Notes under the pieces: model-generated
The model's input: only the letters and a program-made list of their open reading frames with translations
What the model was told of the DNA's origin: nothing
Database searches by the model: none
Shown here: piece by piece, positions 52,558-62,049 of the stretch
Numbering within the stretch: position 1 is the stretch's first letter
How the letters are laid out: every line of letters starts with the position of its first letter
Source of the DNA: CAVUDO01 sp963740255
GTDB lineage: Bacteria; Actinomycetota; Actinomycetes; Mycobacteriales; Cryptosporangiaceae
Assembly: GCA_963740255.1 (NCBI GenBank)
Contig: CAVUDO010000002.1
Coordinates: 310,001 to 374,000 of the forward strand
Direction of reading: 5' to 3'
Length of the DNA: 64,000 nt
Translations under genes and position numbers: made by a program

Positions 52558-53559
52558 TCACGCCGCCATCAGCGCCGCGGCCGTGCCGAGCAGCGGCAGG
52601 GCGGCGAGCGCTCCGGTGCCCTCGCCCAGTCGGACGCCGAGGGACAGCACTGGCTCCACGCCGAGCCGTTCGTACGCGAGCCGTTCGGTCGCCGTGCCGG
52701 CCCGCTGCGGCACGCACCACCACAGTGGCGCCTCGGCGGCAAGCGCCTGGGCGACCAGGGCCGCCGCGGCGACTCCCGGACCGTCGAGCAGGGCGGGGGT
52801 GCGACGGACCGCGGCCTGGAGCAGGAAGCCGGTCAGCGTGGCGAGGGCGAGGCTGCCAGCCGCGGCGAGCAGCTCATGGGGTGCGTCACGGTGCGGCCGG
52901 GCATGGCTGGCACGTCGGAGCCTGTCCCGGACCGCCTCGCAGCGACGCATCCACACCGCGTCGGGCGTGTGGGCGTCGAAGCCCAGCACCCAGATCGGTT
53001 CGGTGCCGGTCAGCGCCGCGACCACGGTGGCCGCAGCGACGGCGGAGCCGGTGCCGAGCAGGCCGGGCACGAGCAGGTCGGCACCGGCGTCGACCTCCTC
53101 GTCGGCGACCGCCCGCCCGACGCTCACCGCGGCCAGCACGTCCGCCGCAGCCGGTGCCGCGGCCAGGCCCGCAGGCGTCCTGGACGACTCGGAGGAGACG
53201 GGGATCCGCCGGGGCGTCCCCGGCAGCTCTTCCCCGCGCAGCCCGACGTCGAGCACCCGGACGCCGGCGCCCGCCCGCTGCGCGAGCAGCGCGAACGGCC
53301 CTTCGCCCAGCAGCAGCCGGCGGGCGGCCGGGGCGGCCGACTCCGCGTCGTCCGGGTCGTCGGCGGCGACGACCACGCAGCGGACCCGTTCGAACGCCGG
53401 CGGCGGGCAGGCGCCGCGGACGGAGGCCGCCCAGGCCGCGAACGCCGCGAGCTCTCCGATCGAGCCCTCGCCACCACTGGCCGGCACCAGGGCACGGGCC
53501 TGCTCCGCCGCGTGGTGGTCAGGGGGCTCGACCGGGGCGGGAGCGGTGGCGGCGATCAC
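52558..53559 (-). CDS. cobT: Nicotinate-nucleotide--dimethylbenzimidazole phosphoribosyltransferase
   Basis: A 333-residue enzyme making alpha-ribazole phosphate for the lower ligand of cobalamin. The family core appears as VVVAADDPDDAES, RVLDVGLRGEELPG, VSVGRAVADEEVDAGADLLVPGLLGTGSAVAAATVVAALTG, and the C-terminal SLGVRLGEGTGALAALPLLGTA, with Glu as catalytic base. The gene is GTG-initiated and reads to TGA at 52558. It lies between the IS element and the DUF3043 gene, in the same relative position as Rv2207; cobS is not present. Confidence 0.93.
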   Translation of the reverse strand: MIAATAPAPVEPPDHHAAEQARALVPASGGEGSIGELAAFAAWAASVRGACPPPAFERVRCVVVAADDPDDAESAAPAARRLLLGEGPFALLAQRAGAGVRVLDVGLRGEELPGTPRRIPVSSESSRTPAGLAAAPAAADVLAAVSVGRAVADEEVDAGADLLVPGLLGTGSAVAAATVVAALTGTEPIWVLGFDAHTPDAVWMRRCEAVRDRLRRASHARPHRDAPHELLAAAGSLALATLTGFLLQAAVRRTPALLDGPGVAAAALVAQALAAEAPLWWCVPQRAGTATERLAYERLGVEPVLSLGVRLGEGTGALAALPLLGTAAALMAA

Positions 53560-53714
53560 GCCAGCGAGGCTACTTCACCCGGCCGGGCGCGCCCTGGGCC
53601 GCCGACAGCCCTCGGCGGTGACCCGGGTCGGGCCGGTCGGTATGTCAGAGTGGCCGGGTCGTGGGGACCGCCGTGACGGCGGTCCCGGGAGCATCGGATC
53701 GAGGAGTGCGGCGT

Positions 53715-53912
53715 ATGGGCTGGATCTGGCGGTACCGGGACCAGGCGGGCGAGCCGGCCGGGAACGGCGTCTCCGAGGAGTTCCCGAGCCAGTCCGACGC
53801 CGAGAGCTGGCTGGGGGAGAACTGGCGCGACCTGCTCGCGACCGGGGTGGTCGCCGTCGTGCTGGAGGAGGACGGCCGGGAGGAGTACTCCATGCCGCTG
53901 ACCGCCGAGTGA
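53715..53912 (+). CDS. Small conserved hypothetical protein (65 aa)
   Basis: ATG at 53715 is 8 bases after GAGGAG; an upstream in-frame ATG at 53661 lacks a ribosome site. The product begins GWIWRYRDQAGEPAG, continues SEEFPSQSDAESWLGENWRDLLATGVVAVVLEEDGREEYSMPL. It is acidic, with no membrane helix or Cys. The pattern is a widespread small actinobacterial domain. No function is known. It is transcribed alone, divergent from cobT. Confidence 0.75.
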   Translation: MGWIWRYRDQAGEPAGNGVSEEFPSQSDAESWLGENWRDLLATGVVAVVLEEDGREEYSMPLTAE

Positions 53913-53955
53913 GGCGTCGGGCGGGAACCCGGTCGCCCACGGCGGCCAGCCGTGG

Positions 53956-54576
53956 TCAGACCTCTTCGCCGACCTTCACCTGCGGCTGCGGTGCGCGCAT
54001 CCGGCGGAACACCACCGAGCGCATCACGCCGTAGAAGAACAACCCCGCCATCCGTTCGGTCGCGTCGGGGTACCGGTCGCGCACCGTGCGGCGGATCAGC
54101 CGGGAGATGAGGAACGCGTCGAGCAGCATGGCGAAGATCAGTCCGAGCCAGAGCAGGTTGGCCCCGAGGCGCACCACCGGCCGCCACACGGCCATCGACC
54201 CGACCACCACGATGATCGCCCCGAAGAAGAAGAACGTTCCGACGTTGCGGCGGGCGTCCACCAGGTCGCGGACCAGGCGCCGCACCGGGCCCTTGTCGCG
54301 GGCCGGCAGGTACTTGTCCTCGCCCCGCCGCATGCCGTCGTAGGCCTCGGCCCGCTCGGCGCGGCGGCGTTCCCGCAGCTTGGCCTTGGCGTCCTTGTCG
54401 CCCTTGGCCACGGGCTCGCCGGCTCGGCGCCGACGTTCGGCCTCGCTGCGCTTGGGCGTCGGCCGGGCCTTGGGTGGCGTGTACCCCTTCGGCGCGGGCT
54501 CGGTCTCCTCCGCGCCGGTCGTCGCGGGTTCGGCGGGCACGGCGTCGGCGGACTTGCGACGGAAGAGGGCGTTCAC
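53956..54576 (-). CDS. DUF3043-family membrane protein
   Basis: A 206-residue protein. The N-terminal ~95 residues are hydrophilic and basic (ALFRRKSADAV..., RSEAERRRRAGEPVAKGDKDAK, RERRRAERAEAYDGMRRGEDKYLPARDKGPVRRL). Two helices follow (TFFFFGAIIVVVGSMAVW; LLWLGLIFAMLLDAFLIS). This is the DUF3043 pattern, seen at Rv2206 in M. tuberculosis. GTG start at 54576. Function unknown. It ends before the 65-residue protein gene on the other strand. Confidence 0.9.
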   Translation of the reverse strand: MNALFRRKSADAVPAEPATTGAEETEPAPKGYTPPKARPTPKRSEAERRRRAGEPVAKGDKDAKAKLRERRRAERAEAYDGMRRGEDKYLPARDKGPVRRLVRDLVDARRNVGTFFFFGAIIVVVGSMAVWRPVVRLGANLLWLGLIFAMLLDAFLISRLIRRTVRDRYPDATERMAGLFFYGVMRSVVFRRMRAPQPQVKVGEEV

Positions 54577-54621
54577 GACGCCAGCGTAGAGCAGCGCGCG
54601 CCGCGGCCGGCGCGAGGCGCT

Positions 54622-55852
54622 TCAGTCGACCAGCGGCGCGGGCAGGGCGAGCATCTGGTCGAGTGCCGCGCGGGCGTGCCGCGCGGTGTCGGGATCGACC
54701 GTGATCCGGTTGACGACCTCGCCCCGCACCAGGGACTCCATCGCCCACACCAGGTGCGGCAGGTCGATCCGGTTCATCGTCGAGCAGAAGCAGACCGCGC
54801 GGTCGAGGAAGACGACGGTCTTGTCGGGGTGCGCCAGCGCCAGCCGGCGGACGAGGTTGAGCTCGGTGCCGATCGCCCACGCCGAGCCCGCGGGGGCCGC
54901 CGCGACGGTATCGATGATGTACTCGGTCGACCCGACCAGGTCGGCGGCCTCCACCACCTCGTGCCGGCACTCCGGGTGCACCAGCACCTGTACGCCCGGG
55001 GCCCGTTCGCGCACGTCGCGCACCGAGTCGAGGCTGAACCGCCCGTGCACCGAGCAGTGCCCGCGCCACAGGATCATCGGCGCGTCCCGGAGCTGTTGCG
55101 AGGTCAGCCCGCCCCCGGGCTTGCGCGGGTCGAAGAGCACGCAGTCGTCGAGGGACAGGTCCAGCTCCCGCACCGCGGTGTTGCGGCCCAGGTGCTGGTC
55201 GGGGAGGAACAGCACCTTCTCGCCGCGCTCGTACGCCCAGGCCAGGGCCCGCCCGGCGTTGGAGGACGTGCAGATCGTCCCGCCGTGCCGACCGGTGAAG
55301 CCCTTGATGTCGGCGGAGGAGTTCATGTAGCTGACCGGCACCGTGACGTCCGCGACACCGGCGTCGGCCAGCACGTCCCAGCACTCCTCGACCTGGTCGA
55401 AGGTGGCCATGTCGGCCATCGAGCAGCCGGCGGCCAGGTCCGGCAGGATCACCTGCTGGCCAGGGCCGGTGAGGATGTCGGCGGACTCGGCCATGAAGTG
55501 CACACCGCAGAACACGATGTACTCCGCCTCGGGACGGGCGACGGCCTCCCGGGCCAGCTTGAACGAGTCGCCGGTGACATCGGCGAACGCGATGACCTCG
55601 TCGCGCTGGTAGTGGTGGCCGAGCAGGAACGCCCGTTCGCCGAGGGCCGCCCGGGCCGCGCGGGCGCGGTCGACCAGGCCGGGGTCGGAGGCCGCGGGCA
55701 GCGCGCCGGGGCATTCGACCCCGCGCTCGGACCCGGCGTCGCTGGCCCGGCCGAGCAGCAGCAGCGCGGCGGGAGTCGACTCGGGTTCAACGAACCGTCC
55801 GGCGGCGGGGGTGCCGAACTCGACGCTGGTCACAGCGCCCATCGTCCCACGC
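54622..55852 (-). CDS. nadA: Quinolinate synthase
   Basis: A 410-residue Fe-S enzyme making quinolinate from iminoaspartate and dihydroxyacetone phosphate for NAD. Cluster-cysteine candidates lie in YIVFCGVHFMAESADIL, VHPECRHEVVEAADL and RAVCFCSTMNRIDLPHL. Other signatures: FLLGHHYQRDEVIAFADVTGDSF, YMNSSADIKGFTG, FLPDQHLGRNTAVREL and ILWRGHCSVHGRF. ATG at 55852 (MGAVTSVEF) is the preferred start; the frame is open further upstream. nadB and nadC are not adjacent here. Together with nadE (15.9 kb) it shows de novo NAD synthesis. Confidence 0.94.
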
Positions 55853-56066
55853 GCCCGCCCGCCCGCCGGTGTGGCCGTGGCCACACCCCGCGGCCCTGCG
55901 GCGACTCGTCCGCGGGTGTGGAGAGGTACACATCCCGCCCGGCGCCGACCGGACGTTGCCCTACGGATGTGCGACGATGGGAATGATCGGGCGGCAGTGT
56001 GTCGTTGCCGTTCACGGCAGAGTATCGCCGCCTCAGGAACATCCGCGATCGCACCGGGAGCCGACA

Positions 56067-56432
56067 GTGACTGTGTCCGAGTCCACCAACGCCACCGAGC
56101 AGGCCGTCGACGGTGTCCTGCTGACCGACCACGCCGCCGCCAAGGTGAAGGCCCTGCTCGAACAGGAGGGCCGCGACGACCTGCGGCTGCGGATCGGGGT
56201 CCAGCCCGGCGGCTGCTCCGGCCTGCGCTACCAGCTGTTCTTCGACGAGCGTTCGCTCCCCGGCGACGCCGTGACCGACTTCGGGGGCGTCGCGGTGGTG
56301 GTGGATCCGCGGAGCCAGCCCTATCTGGGTGGCGCCAAGATCGACTTCGTCGACACCATCGAGAAGCAGGGCTTCACGATCGACAACCCGAACGCCGGTG
56401 GGTCCTGCGCCTGCGGCGACTCCTTCAGCTGA
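56067..56432 (+). CDS. erpA: Iron-sulfur cluster insertion protein (A-type, HesB/ErpA)
   Basis: A 121-residue A-type carrier that delivers Fe-S clusters to targets. VLLTDHAAAKVKALLEQEG, LRIGVQPGGCSGLRYQLFFDE and the C-terminal GGSCACGDSFS give the Cys-x~60-CxC ligands. GTG start at 56067 follows GGGAGCCGACA. It is monocistronic, between nadA (an Fe-S enzyme on the other strand) and a glycosyltransferase gene. The gene is also next to cobT-DUF3043 in mycobacteria (Rv2204c). Confidence 0.94.
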   Translation: MTVSESTNATEQAVDGVLLTDHAAAKVKALLEQEGRDDLRLRIGVQPGGCSGLRYQLFFDERSLPGDAVTDFGGVAVVVDPRSQPYLGGAKIDFVDTIEKQGFTIDNPNAGGSCACGDSFS

Positions 56433-56496
56433 CTGGCCGCGGTCGCGCTCGTCCGCACCCGGGTTGTGACCGGGTCCACTTGCGTATGCTGCCCGC

Positions 56497-58284
56497 GTGT
56501 CTTCTCGTGTCACGTCGCCGCCTGGCGATGACGCGCTTCCCCTCCCCGCCGAGCGCGCCGAAGCCGAGCCCGGTCGTGACGTCGCGGCGGTAGCCCCGGA
56601 CGGGCCGGCCGGCACTGATCCCGACCGCGCCACGGACGAGCGCGTCGGCCTCGGCCGTCCATCGGTGCCGCGACGGCTGGCAACCGGGCTCACCTGGGCC
56701 GACCTCGCGCTCCTCGCGGTGGGCGTCGGGATCTGGTACCGGTTCCGGCAGTGGTCGGCGGCCCTGCCGCTGTGGCTGGACGAGCAGTTCATCGCGGTCA
56801 ACATCCGCGACCGCGGCTACGGCGACCTGGTCGGCAAGCTCGACTACGTGCAGTCGGCGCCGCTGGGCTGGCTGTGGCTGCAACGTCTGGTGACCGAGCT
56901 GGCCGGCACCGGCGACCGGGTCCTGCGGGTGGTGCCGCTGGCGTTCGGGATCGGCACGCTGGTTCTGCTCTGGTGGGTGGGGCGGCGCTGGCTCGGTGCG
57001 CTCGGCACGGTGACCGCCGTGGTGCTCTGTGCGGCCTCCCCGTCGTTGATCCAGTACTCGGTGGAGGTCAAGCAGTACAGCTCGGACGCCTTCTGGACGT
57101 TGGCACTGGTCGCGCTGGCCGGCTGGGCGCTGGAACAGCCGCGGCCGCACCGGATCTGGCTGTGGTGGGCGGTCGGGGCGCTGGCCTGTTGGTTCAGTAC
57201 CGGTGCCGTGCTCGCGATGCCGCCGCTGGCGCTGATCCTGCTGGCCGTGGCGTGGCGCGAGGGCGGCTGGCGGTCGGCGGTGCGGGCCGGGCTGGGCGGA
57301 TTCGGGTGGTTCGCCTCGTTCGCGGTGGTGTACCTGCTCTCGCTGCGGCACACGCTGGCCGAGCCCATCTTCTTCACGTTCTGGGCGCCGCGGGGCTTCC
57401 CTCCTCAGGACGCCGCGGCCGTGGAGACGTGGTCCTGGATCCTGACCCGGTTCGAGCTGGTGGCCGCCGACCCGATCGGCACCCCGCACGCCGGGCTGTT
57501 CTGGATCCTCGTGGGGTTGGGCGTGGCCGCGGGCTTCTGGCGGCGTTGGGCCTTCGGCTGGGTGCTGCTGGCGCCGCTGCTGACCGGGTTCGCGCTGGCG
57601 CTCGCCCGGGTGGTGCCGTTCACCGGCCGGCTGGCGCTGTGGCTGGTGCCCCTGCTCTTCCTGGCCGTGGGAGCGGCGCTCACCGCCGCCCTGGCGGTGA
57701 CCCGGGCCACCGTGCCACCGGCGTCCGACGGCGTCCGGCGGGGCCGGCACCAGGCGCTGGGAGCCTGGATGGCCCTGGGCGTCCTGGTGGTCTCGGTCGT
57801 GGTGATCGTCGTTCCGCAGGCGCAGCGTGCGGCCGATCCGGTGGGGTGGCTGCACTTCTCCACGAACGACCGGTCCGGTGTGCGGGCGCTCACGGCCGTC
57901 CGCCGGCCGGGTGACTTCGTGCTGGTCGAGGACTCGGCGTGGTCGGCCGTGGACTGGTACGGCGACCTGCGGGCACTGGCCCCGCTGCGGCCGGTCACCG
58001 CGGAGGTGCCCGGTCCCCGGTGCGACCCCGGTGCGCTGGCCGCCGCGGTGCGGGGGTACGACCGGGTGCTGTACTACACCGGCCGGCTGTCCAACACGAA
58101 GGTGGTCAACGCCGTGCGGGTGCTGGAGGCCCGCCTGGCCGAACTCGGCGCGGTCACGGACCGCCGCAGGTGGGGCGACAGCCGACTGGTCGTCGTGGAC
58201 CTCGCCCACCCGCCGACCACGCGGCCGGGCCTGCCGCCGCGGATCCGGGCCACCTGCGTCGACTTCGTCACTCCACGGAACTGA
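56497..58284 (+). CDS. GT-C-type membrane glycosyltransferase-like protein
   Basis: A 595-residue protein. A ~60-residue Pro/Asp/Arg-rich N-terminus leads into 10-11 hydrophobic helices from ~68 to ~435. WLDEQFIAVNIRDRGYGDLVGKLDYVQSAPLGWLWLQRLV follows the first helix; its acidic DE pair is the GT-C donor-site motif. The last ~150 residues are soluble (LHFSTNDRSGVRALTAVRRPGDFVLVED). It fits the PMT/ArnT-like polyprenyl-phosphate-dependent class, comparable in position to Rv2203-area membrane proteins. Acceptor unknown. GTG start at 56497. Confidence 0.75.
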   Translation: MSSRVTSPPGDDALPLPAERAEAEPGRDVAAVAPDGPAGTDPDRATDERVGLGRPSVPRRLATGLTWADLALLAVGVGIWYRFRQWSAALPLWLDEQFIAVNIRDRGYGDLVGKLDYVQSAPLGWLWLQRLVTELAGTGDRVLRVVPLAFGIGTLVLLWWVGRRWLGALGTVTAVVLCAASPSLIQYSVEVKQYSSDAFWTLALVALAGWALEQPRPHRIWLWWAVGALACWFSTGAVLAMPPLALILLAVAWREGGWRSAVRAGLGGFGWFASFAVVYLLSLRHTLAEPIFFTFWAPRGFPPQDAAAVETWSWILTRFELVAADPIGTPHAGLFWILVGLGVAAGFWRRWAFGWVLLAPLLTGFALALARVVPFTGRLALWLVPLLFLAVGAALTAALAVTRATVPPASDGVRRGRHQALGAWMALGVLVVSVVVIVVPQAQRAADPVGWLHFSTNDRSGVRALTAVRRPGDFVLVEDSAWSAVDWYGDLRALAPLRPVTAEVPGPRCDPGALAAAVRGYDRVLYYTGRLSNTKVVNAVRVLEARLAELGAVTDRRRWGDSRLVVVDLAHPPTTRPGLPPRIRATCVDFVTPRN

Positions 58285-58446
58285 CCTGCCGGGCGCGGAC
58301 AGCCCCACAGACAACCGGTGAACAGCGGTGATGCGGCTCGGCCGCACGATTCGGGGTGCCCGGCCCACCCGGCGGAAGGTGAACACCGCACAGGGGCCGG
58401 CTAGGCTGTCCGCCGTCTCCAGTCCGCGACCCCAGAGGCTTCCCGC

Positions 58447-59426
58447 ATGAAGATCGCCGTTACCGGCTCGATCGCCACCGACCATCTGATGCACTTCCCG
58501 GGCCTGTTCTCCACCCAGCTCCTGCCCGACCAGCTCGACCGCGGTCTCGCTGTCGTTCCTGGTCGACGAGCTGGTGGTCCGGCGCGGGGGAGTGGCCGCC
58601 AACATCGCCTTCGGGATGGCCCAGCTGGGCCTGCGGCCGGTGCTGGTGGGCGCCGTCGGCGATGGACTTCGCCGACTACCGGTCGTGGCTGGAGCGTCAC
58701 CACGTGGACTGTGACTCGGTGTACGTCTCCGAGCTGGCCCACACCGCCCGCTTCGTCTGCACGACCGACGACGACATGTGCCAGATCGCGTCGTTCTACG
58801 CCGGCGCGATGAGCGAGGCCCGCAACATCGAGCTGGCGCCGATCGCCGCCCGGCACGACGGTCTCGACCTGGTGCTGGTGGGGGCGAACGACCCGGAGGC
58901 GATGGTCCGCCACACCGAGGAGTGCCGGGAGCGGGGTTTCCGGTTCGTCGCCGACCCCTCCCAGCAGCTCGCCCGGATGAGCGGCGAGCAGGTGCGCCGG
59001 CTCATCGACGGCGCGGAGTACCTGTTCAGCAACGGCTACGAACGCAAACTGATGGAGTCCAAGACGGGCTACTCCGAGTCGGAGATCCTCGACCGGGTCC
59101 AGGTGCGGGTCACCACGCTGGGGTCCGACGGCGTCGAGATCGTCGGCAAGGCGCTCGACCCGATCCGGGTGCCGTGCGCCAAGGAGTCGGTGAAGGCCGA
59201 CCCGACCGGCGTCGGCGACGGCTTCCGGGCGGGGTTCTTCGCCGCCCTGTCCTGGGGATTGTCGCTGGAACGGGCGGCCCAGGTCGGCAACCTGCTCGCC
59301 ACGCAGGTGATCGAGACAGTGGGCACCCAGGAGTACGAGATCAAGTCGGGCGCGTTCGTGCAGCGCCTCGGCGAGACCTACGGCGACGACGCGGCCGAGG
59401 ATCTGCGCCCCCACCTGCCGGCCTGA
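58447..59426 (+). CDS. adoK: Adenosine kinase-like PfkB-family kinase, two frameshifts in this sequence
   Basis: A PfkB/ribokinase-family kinase of 325 residues once two extra bases are ignored (a G at 58543 and a G at 58661). The repaired reading is MKIAVTGSIATDHLMHFPG, ... VSLSFLVDELVVRRGGVAANIAFGMAQLGLRPVLVGAVG, MDFADYRSWLERHHVD, and the unbroken 3' part. VKADPTGVGDGFRAGFFAALSW has the catalytic GVGDGF (usual GAGD) near the end. It resembles Rv2202c (AdoK), which phosphorylates adenosine. The single-base excess is of the same kind as in panB/nadE/glnA2. Confidence 0.82.
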
Positions 59427-59592
59427 CGCGCGTCACCGGCCCGGACGGGCGTGCGTCGGACGATCGGCCTCGTGGTCGCGCGGCCAGGTCACCGTCCCGA
59501 CGAGGTGCTGATCCACCTGCGGCGCAGGCCCGAAGCAGTGGAGTCCGCGAGAGTCCGCGCCCTGGTGGGAGCGTCGCACCGGTGACGGCTGT

Positions 59593-59844
59593 TCAGGCCC
59601 GCCGCACGTCGTAGCCGGGTGAACCCTCCACCTCGACCTCACCGAGATACTCCTGGGCCCGCATCCGGCACCAGGCGGGAACGTCGAGCCGGGCCGCCGG
59701 GTCGTCCGCCAACACCCGCACCACCGCGCCGGGTGGCACCTCCGCGATGCGCCTGGCCAGCGTGACCACGGGCAGTGGACACCGCATGCCACGGCAGTCC
59801 AGCGTCAACGCCGGTGTCGCCGCACCCACGCCGCGCGCGTTCAC
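59593..59844 (-). CDS. TusA/SirA-family sulfur carrier protein
   Basis: An 83-residue protein with the TusA core LTLDCRGMRCPLPVVTLARRIAEVPPGAVVRVLADDP, whose cysteine in CPLP receives sulfur as a persulfide. C-terminal AWCRMRAQEYLGEVEVEG follows. GTG at 59844 overlaps the cysteine desulfurase stop by 4 bases (GTGA), indicating a coupled sulfur-donor/acceptor pair. It is 166 bases from the convergent adoK gene. The final sulfur acceptor (tRNA, cofactor or protein) is not evident. Confidence 0.9.
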   Translation of the reverse strand: MNARGVGAATPALTLDCRGMRCPLPVVTLARRIAEVPPGAVVRVLADDPAARLDVPAWCRMRAQEYLGEVEVEGSPGYDVRRA

Positions 59845-61007
59845 AGGCCGGCCACCCCGGCCGCGGCACGAAGGCCCGCGACGATGCCGGGCAGCTCGGC
59901 CAGGAACCGTTCGACCTCCTCGGCGGACGTTCCGCGGTGCAGCGAGACCCGGACGTTGCCGTGGCTGAGCACCCCCATCGCCGCCAGCACGTGGGACGGC
60001 GTCAGCGTCGACGACGTACAGGACGAGCCGGAGGACACCGCGAAACCCCGCGCGTCCAGCGCGTGCACCAGCGCCTCCCCGTCCACGTACAGGCAGGAGA
60101 ACGTGACCAGGTGCGGGAGGCGGTGGGCCGGGTGGCCGACCACCTCGACGTCGGGCACGGAGGTCGCCACCCCGGCCCGGATGCGGGCGACCAGCGGCGC
60201 CAGCCGGGCCGACTCCGCGTCGGCCTCCGTGGCCACCGCCCGCAGGGACGCCGCGGCCGCGGCGATCGCTGGCAGGTTCTCGAACCCCGGTGCCCGGCCG
60301 CGTTCCCGCTCGTCGTCGGGGTGGGGGGCCACCCATCGGATGCCCTTGGACACCACCAGGACGCCGACCCCCGGGGGGCCGCCCCACTTGTGCGCGCTCG
60401 CGCTGAGCAGCGACCATCCGGACGGCACGGGGATGCGTCCCACCGACTGCGCGGCGTCGACGTAGAGCGGCACTCCGGCGGCCCGGCAGGCCGCGACTGC
60501 CTCGTCCAGCGGCTGGACGGTGCCGACCTCGTGGTTGGCGCTCATCAACGCCGCGAGCGAGACCCCGGGCGCCCGCACGGCGGCGGCGAACGCGTCGGCG
60601 TCGGTCGCGCCCTCCCGGTCGACACCGACGACGACGGTGTCGCCGCCGGCTGCCCGGTGGCGTTCGGCGGCGTGCAGTACGGCCGAGTGCTCGACGGCCG
60701 AGTGCACGAGCACCCCGCCGGCCCGGCGGCGACCGGCGGCCGCGCCCAGGACGGCCAGATGGGCGGCCTGCGTGCCACTCGCGCAGAAGGTGACCTCGTC
60801 CCGGTGGACGCCCAGCGCCGTCGCGACCGTCTCGCGGGCCGTGTCCAGCAGCGCTCTCGCCCGCCGGGCTTCGGCGTAGAGCCGCGCTGGGTCGGCCCAC
60901 CCGTCCTCCAACGCGGCCGCGAGCGCCTGTCGGGCGGCCGGGTGCAGCGGGGCGGAGGAGGCCGCGTCGAGATAGGCGCGCCGGAGGCGGCCGGTGCGGG
61001 CGTCCAC
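59841..61007 (-). CDS. Cysteine desulfurase (class V aminotransferase family)
   Basis: A 388-residue PLP enzyme. AYLDAASSAPLHPAARQAL and ARLYAEARRARALLDTARE are N-terminal signatures, MSANHEVGTVQPLDE is the substrate loop, LYVDAAQSVGRIP and SASAHKWGGPPGVG carry the cofactor Asp and PLP lysine, and SSGSSCTSSTLTPSHVL holds the nucleophilic cysteine. It generates persulfide from cysteine and probably hands it to the overlapping TusA-like partner. GTG start at 61007. It is divergent from ctaC, with a 129-base gap. Confidence 0.9.
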   Translation of the reverse strand: MDARTGRLRRAYLDAASSAPLHPAARQALAAALEDGWADPARLYAEARRARALLDTARETVATALGVHRDEVTFCASGTQAAHLAVLGAAAGRRRAGGVLVHSAVEHSAVLHAAERHRAAGGDTVVVGVDREGATDADAFAAAVRAPGVSLAALMSANHEVGTVQPLDEAVAACRAAGVPLYVDAAQSVGRIPVPSGWSLLSASAHKWGGPPGVGVLVVSKGIRWVAPHPDDERERGRAPGFENLPAIAAAAASLRAVATEADAESARLAPLVARIRAGVATSVPDVEVVGHPAHRLPHLVTFSCLYVDGEALVHALDARGFAVSSGSSCTSSTLTPSHVLAAMGVLSHGNVRVSLHRGTSAEEVERFLAELPGIVAGLRAAAGVAGL

Positions 61008-61136
61008 GCTGGCGACCGTACCCCGCCCGCCGCGCCACCCCTGGAACGCCGCGAAGCGGCCTGTCGAGTAACCTTCGCGTGTTCGCCAGAACCAGGCCGG
61101 CGGTGCCGGGCGGGGCAGTTCCGAGGAGGGCAGCAG

Positions 61137-62027
61137 GTGGTCGGCAACCCGTCGGCGGAGTCCGGTCGTCGGGGACGGGCCACGCGGCTCGCAGCCTGGT
61201 CCGGGCTGCTGGTCCTGGCCCTCTCCGGCTGCTCGACCGAGGAGGTGCTGCGCTTCGGCTGGCCCGAGGCGATCACCCCGCAGGGCGAGCAGATGCTGGC
61301 GCTCTGGACCTGGTCGGCGGTCGCGTCCCTGGTGGTGGGGTTCGTGGTCTGGGGCCTGATGTTCTGGGTGATCGTCGCCTACCGCAAGCGGGGCGACGCG
61401 CTGCCGGCGCAGACCCGGTTCAACCTGCCGATCGAGATCCTCTACACGGTGGTGCCGTTCCTGATCATCGCGGTGCTCTTCTACTACACCGCGGTGACCC
61501 AGAACTACGTCAACAAGGAGACGAAGAGTCCCGACCTCGTCGTCGCCGTCACTGCCGCGAAGTGGAACTGGAAGTTCGGCTATTCGGACGTCGGCGGCAC
61601 GCCGCTCTCGACCGCGGACGGCAAGGCGGTGGAGACGGTCGGGTCGACCGACGTGATCCCGGTGCTGGTGCTGCCGACCGGGAAGCGCATCCGGTTCACC
61701 GAGACCTCCAACGACGTCATCCACTCCTTCTGGGTGCCCGCCATGCTGTTCAAGCGCGACGTCATCCCGGGCCGCACCAACAGCTTCGAGGTGACGGTGG
61801 AGAAGGAGGGGTCCTACGTCGGCCGGTGCGCCGAGCTCTGCGGCACCTACCACTCGAACATGAACTTCGAGGTGCGGGCGGTGAGCTTCGCCGACTACCA
61901 GCGCTTCATCGAGCAGAAGAAGGCCGGGGCCTCGACGCCCGACGCGCTGGCGGCGATCGGCCAGCCCGCCTACGCCACGACCACGAGCCCGTTCAACCCC
62001 GACCGAACGCTGCGGCGCTCCAGCTGA
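61137..62027 (+). CDS. ctaC: Cytochrome c oxidase subunit II
   Basis: A 296-residue lipoprotein-type subunit II of the aa3 oxidase. The lipobox LVLALSGC ends the signal peptide; two helices follow (MLALWTWSAVASLVVGFVVWGLMFWVI; IEILYTVVPFLIIAVLFYY). The CuA domain has HSFWVPAML and GRCAELCGTYHSNMNF, with the two cysteines, His and Met ligands. GTG start at 61137 follows GAGGAGG. ctaF is 22 bases downstream. It is divergent from the cysteine desulfurase gene. Confidence 0.96.
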   Translation: MVGNPSAESGRRGRATRLAAWSGLLVLALSGCSTEEVLRFGWPEAITPQGEQMLALWTWSAVASLVVGFVVWGLMFWVIVAYRKRGDALPAQTRFNLPIEILYTVVPFLIIAVLFYYTAVTQNYVNKETKSPDLVVAVTAAKWNWKFGYSDVGGTPLSTADGKAVETVGSTDVIPVLVLPTGKRIRFTETSNDVIHSFWVPAMLFKRDVIPGRTNSFEVTVEKEGSYVGRCAELCGTYHSNMNFEVRAVSFADYQRFIEQKKAGASTPDALAAIGQPAYATTTSPFNPDRTLRRSS

Positions 62028-62049
62028 GCCGGCCGGGAAGAGGAGAACG

